Positions 61,906 through 64,000 of a stretch of 64,000 bases of DNA are shown here, piece by piece (the stretch's first letter is position 1; each line of letters starts with the position of its first letter). The notes under the pieces were generated by a model. That model was not told the origin of the DNA and searched no databases. It saw only the letters and a program-made list of their open reading frames with translations. The stretch is taken from the NCBI RefSeq assembly GCF_900095135.1, contig NZ_LT605205.1:248001-312000 (forward strand), written 5' to 3'. The translations under genes and the position numbers were made by a program. The DNA comes from Proteiniphilum saccharofermentans. Its GTDB lineage: Bacteria > Bacteroidota > Bacteroidia > Bacteroidales > Dysgonomonadaceae.

Positions 61906-62676
61906 ATGAACAGAATAGATCGATTGTTTGAAGAAAAAAAGAGCGGTATCCTGTCGGTTTACTTTACGGCCGGATATCCTCAATTCGATGATACCGTAAA
62001 GGTGATCAAAGCGCTGGAAAAACAAGGTGTGGATTTGATAGAGATCGGTGTGCCGTTCAGTGATCCCATGGCCGACGGGCCGGTGATCCAGGCATCCGGA
62101 GCCCGGGCATTGGAAAACGGCATGAGTGTGAAACGTCTTTTCGGACAGCTGGCCGGGATTCGTGAAAAGATGTCGATCCCGCTGGTACTGATGGGATATC
62201 TGAACCCGATCATCCAGTTCGGATTCGATAATTATTGTGCGGAAGCGGTGAAGTGCGGCATTGACGGACTCATCATTCCCGATCTGCCGTTTGCCGAATA
62301 TATGGATGCCTATAAGCCGATAGCTGAAAAATACGGGTTGCATATTATTATGCTGATCACTCCCGAAACATCGGAAGAACGGATCAGGTTGATAGATGAG
62401 CATACTTCCGGCTTTATCTATATGGTCTCGACTGCTTCGGTGACAGGCGCCAAAAATAGTTTCGGGGATGAGAGCCTGGCCTATTTCCGTCGTGTGAACG
62501 CGATGCAACTCAAAAATCCCCGCCTGATAGGATTTGGTATCTCCAACAAGGATACATTCAATGCCGCCTGTCGTGAAGCCTCGGGAGCGATCATCGGAAG
62601 CAAATTCATTTCACTGTTGGGCAGTGACAAAACAATCGACGAAGCCGTAGCAAGATTAGTGGAAACAATCCGTTAA
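61906..62676 (+). CDS. trpA: Tryptophan synthase alpha chain
   Basis: 256 residues. LSVYFTAGYPQFDD, catalytic Glu in LIEIGVPFSDPMADGPVIQ, MGYLNPIIQFG, LIIPDLPFAEY (catalytic Asp) and GFGISNKDT are present. Cleaves indole-3-glycerol phosphate to indole and G3P. Last trp gene; 140 nt separate it from trpF, in which I see no clear signal. Confidence 0.98.
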   Translation: MNRIDRLFEEKKSGILSVYFTAGYPQFDDTVKVIKALEKQGVDLIEIGVPFSDPMADGPVIQASGARALENGMSVKRLFGQLAGIREKMSIPLVLMGYLNPIIQFGFDNYCAEAVKCGIDGLIIPDLPFAEYMDAYKPIAEKYGLHIIMLITPETSEERIRLIDEHTSGFIYMVSTASVTGAKNSFGDESLAYFRRVNAMQLKNPRLIGFGISNKDTFNAACREASGAIIGSKFISLLGSDKTIDEAVARLVETIR

Positions 62677-62681
62677 GTGAT

Positions 62682-62712
62682 TTTGCAGTTATTTCCGTTT
62701 CATTTACCTTTG
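62682..62712 (+). promoter_or_regulatory. Promoter of the EamA transporter gene
   Basis: TTTG (62682-62685), 19-nt spacer, TACCTTTG (62705-62712): full match to the Bacteroidota pattern. Confidence 0.75.
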
Positions 62713-62754
62713 TGAGCCGTTTATCCCGAAAAGAGGAGATCGGCCAATCTCTCT

Positions 62755-63642
62755 ATGCTTTTCCAATCGCACATTGGTGAAATGGCCTCATTGTTGACGG
62801 CTGTATGCTGGACGCTGAGTGCTATCTTTTTCGAAAAGGCGGGCCGACGGGTAGGTTCTTTGTCGGTGAACATCCTTCGTCTTTTCCTTGGGATACTCTT
62901 CCTTGGGATTACTACTCTTTTTACCCGCGGCATGTTTTTTCCAAAGGATGCTACGCTCTACAATTGGGTATGGCTCGGCATTTCCGGCATTATCGGTTTT
63001 TTCCTGGGTGACCTCTTCCTCTTCAAATCCTATACTATTATCGGTTCCCGTACATCCCAGCTTGTGATGAGCCTTGCCCCCATGATCACGGCCGTGGTCG
63101 GATGGTTCTTTCTGGATGAGATCCTTTCGGCGAAAAGCATTCTGGGTATCGTAGTAAGTGTCTCGGGGATCATGATCGCTGTAGCAGGGAAAGGGTTGAA
63201 ACTGAATGTACCCTTGCGCGGTTTTCTTTATGCACTGGGAGGGGCAGCAGGGCAAGCCTTAGGATTGATCCTCAGTAAAAAAGGGATGGGCGATTACGAC
63301 GCCGTGGCTGCTACCCAAATCCGTGCGATATTCGGTTTTTTCTCTTTTGTCCTTTTGGTTACTTTCCTGAATCGGTGGAGAAGGGTCTTCCGTACGGTGA
63401 ATGATGGGACATCCATGAGGTCAATCACTGTGGGAACTATTTTCGGCCCTTTTATCGGTGTGGCTTTGTCGCTCTACGCCGTACAGCATACCGAAACGGG
63501 GATTGCCTCCACGTTGATGGCACTAGTACCTATTTTCATCATTATACCCACTGCCTTTATGTTTAAAGAGAAGATCACCGCCCGTCAGGTAATCGGCGCA
63601 GTGATCAGTATCGCGGGAGCAAGTATCTTTTTTTATAAGTAA
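62755..63642 (+). CDS. EamA/DMT-family membrane transporter
   Basis: 295 residues with about ten hydrophobic segments in two EamA repeats (about 8-138 and 155-293); GWFFLDEILSAKSILGIVVSVSGI and FMFKEKITARQVIGAVISIAGA are the paired signatures. A drug/metabolite exporter of the inner membrane. Next to the trp operon but with its own promoter; amino-acid export is possible, not shown. An alternative start exists at 62782. Confidence 0.92.
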   Translation: MLFQSHIGEMASLLTAVCWTLSAIFFEKAGRRVGSLSVNILRLFLGILFLGITTLFTRGMFFPKDATLYNWVWLGISGIIGFFLGDLFLFKSYTIIGSRTSQLVMSLAPMITAVVGWFFLDEILSAKSILGIVVSVSGIMIAVAGKGLKLNVPLRGFLYALGGAAGQALGLILSKKGMGDYDAVAATQIRAIFGFFSFVLLVTFLNRWRRVFRTVNDGTSMRSITVGTIFGPFIGVALSLYAVQHTETGIASTLMALVPIFIIIPTAFMFKEKITARQVIGAVISIAGASIFFYK

Positions 63643-63650
63643 AACTCAAC

Positions 63651-63692
63651 GGAGATTATATTCCGGAATCACAATCTCCCTTTCGGTGAAAG
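63651..63692. terminator. Candidate bidirectional terminator/hairpins
   Basis: GGAGATT/AATCTCC (63651-63657, 63673-63679) with an inner TTCCGGAA, then CTTTC-GGT-GAAAG (63680-63692), between two convergent genes. T-runs are poor, so confidence is moderate. Confidence 0.45.
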
Positions 63693-63740
63693 ATTGGGAG
63701 CGGATAATACCTACTCTTCCACGCATATATAATATCCGGG

Positions 63741-64000
63741 TCAATACCCCGGATCCGCATTCTTTCCTCCGGGGAGCGGGGGTATATTGATTTGCGCTTT
63801 CGCGGCCGATACCGCGCCGACAACTCCGATGCCGTTGTGCACGTTGCTGAACGTGATCTCCGGTTCGGAAATCAGTTTGAACGACTCTTCATCGCTGGTG
63901 GGATCGTAATCTCCTGTCAGGTAATAGTGATACAATTCCGGCGATATGGCCGTAAACAACACTTCAATAGGGGGATTGAATACCTCTGTTTTGATAGGCA
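63741..64000 (-). CDS. C-terminal part of a DUF4249-like lipoprotein, cut by window end
   Basis: The frame is open to the right edge, so the start lies beyond it; 85 codons remain. The tail (FTAISPELYHYYLTGDYDP, then FSNVHNGIGVVGAVSAAKAQI) resembles the end of DUF4249 proteins, Bacteroidota envelope lipoproteins often encoded next to TonB-dependent receptors. Family assignment is tentative because only the tail is visible. Confidence 0.6.
   Translation of the reverse strand, partial: PIKTEVFNPPIEVLFTAISPELYHYYLTGDYDPTSDEESFKLISEPEITFSNVHNGIGVVGAVSAAKAQINIPPLPGGKNADPGY

Overview
The window is chromosomal DNA from a Bacteroidota bacterium, most likely of the Dysgonomonadaceae/Porphyromonadaceae part of Bacteroidales (Proteiniphilum/Petrimonas-like; inferred). 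Pointers are two SusC/SusD loci, a hybrid two-component regulator, an ECF sigma/FecR pair, PorX of type IX secretion, Fkp, the gene order trpB-E-G-D-C-F-A, and promoters of the TTTG-N19/20-TAnnTTTG type.

Layout. (1) 1-16.3 kb: a pectic-galactan-type utilisation locus: hybrid regulator (cut by the left edge), a clan GH-A-like hydrolase, SusC, SusD, a SusE/F-like lipoprotein, a GH53 endo-galactanase and a GH2 beta-galactosidase. A DUF4130 DNA-metabolism gene overlaps the GH2 stop by one base. (2) 17.1-20.6 kb, minus strand: DUF1080 lipoprotein, ornithine aminotransferase, citrulline hydrolase CtlX and MscL. (3) 20.8-27.7 kb: porX, tsaE, a TPR protein, thrS, infC. (4) 27.7-38.6 kb: an accessory block that separates thrS-infC from rpmI-rplT. 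It holds a Gfo/Idh oxidoreductase, a tyrosine recombinase, an ISL3/ISAon1-like insertion sequence with clear terminal inverted repeats and a probable -1 frameshift, a 5'-truncated gene next to the IS, a WecG/TagA glycosyltransferase, a relic of an M23 peptidase gene, an AraC-type regulator, an overlapping M23 peptidase-bactofilin pair, and fkp. (5) 38.6-42.6 kb: rpmI-rplT with its own promoter and terminator, GH43, a Nim-like flavoprotein, a secreted thioredoxin and a SpoU methyltransferase. (6) 42.6-50.4 kb, minus strand: a beta-glucan-type locus (ECF sigma, FecR, SusC with STN domain, SusD, GH16) with a terminator-like hairpin just before GH16. (7) 50.6-55.2 kb: S9 peptidase, metallophosphoesterase, a decayed HicB antitoxin gene. 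(8) 55.4-62.7 kb: the complete trp operon. (9) An EamA transporter and the end of a DUF4249-like gene cut by the right edge.

Most notable is the trp leader. A 19-codon reading frame with tandem Trp codons, a strong intrinsic terminator and a possible competing helix precede trpB, which together form a classical ribosome-mediated attenuator. The second recurrent feature is a set of quasi-periodic 7-9-nt 'word' repeats at many gene junctions. They include thirteen perfect AAATTAC copies inside the trp operon, and some run into the last codons of genes (porX, the S9 peptidase, thrS). No tRNA, rRNA or CRISPR array was recognised.
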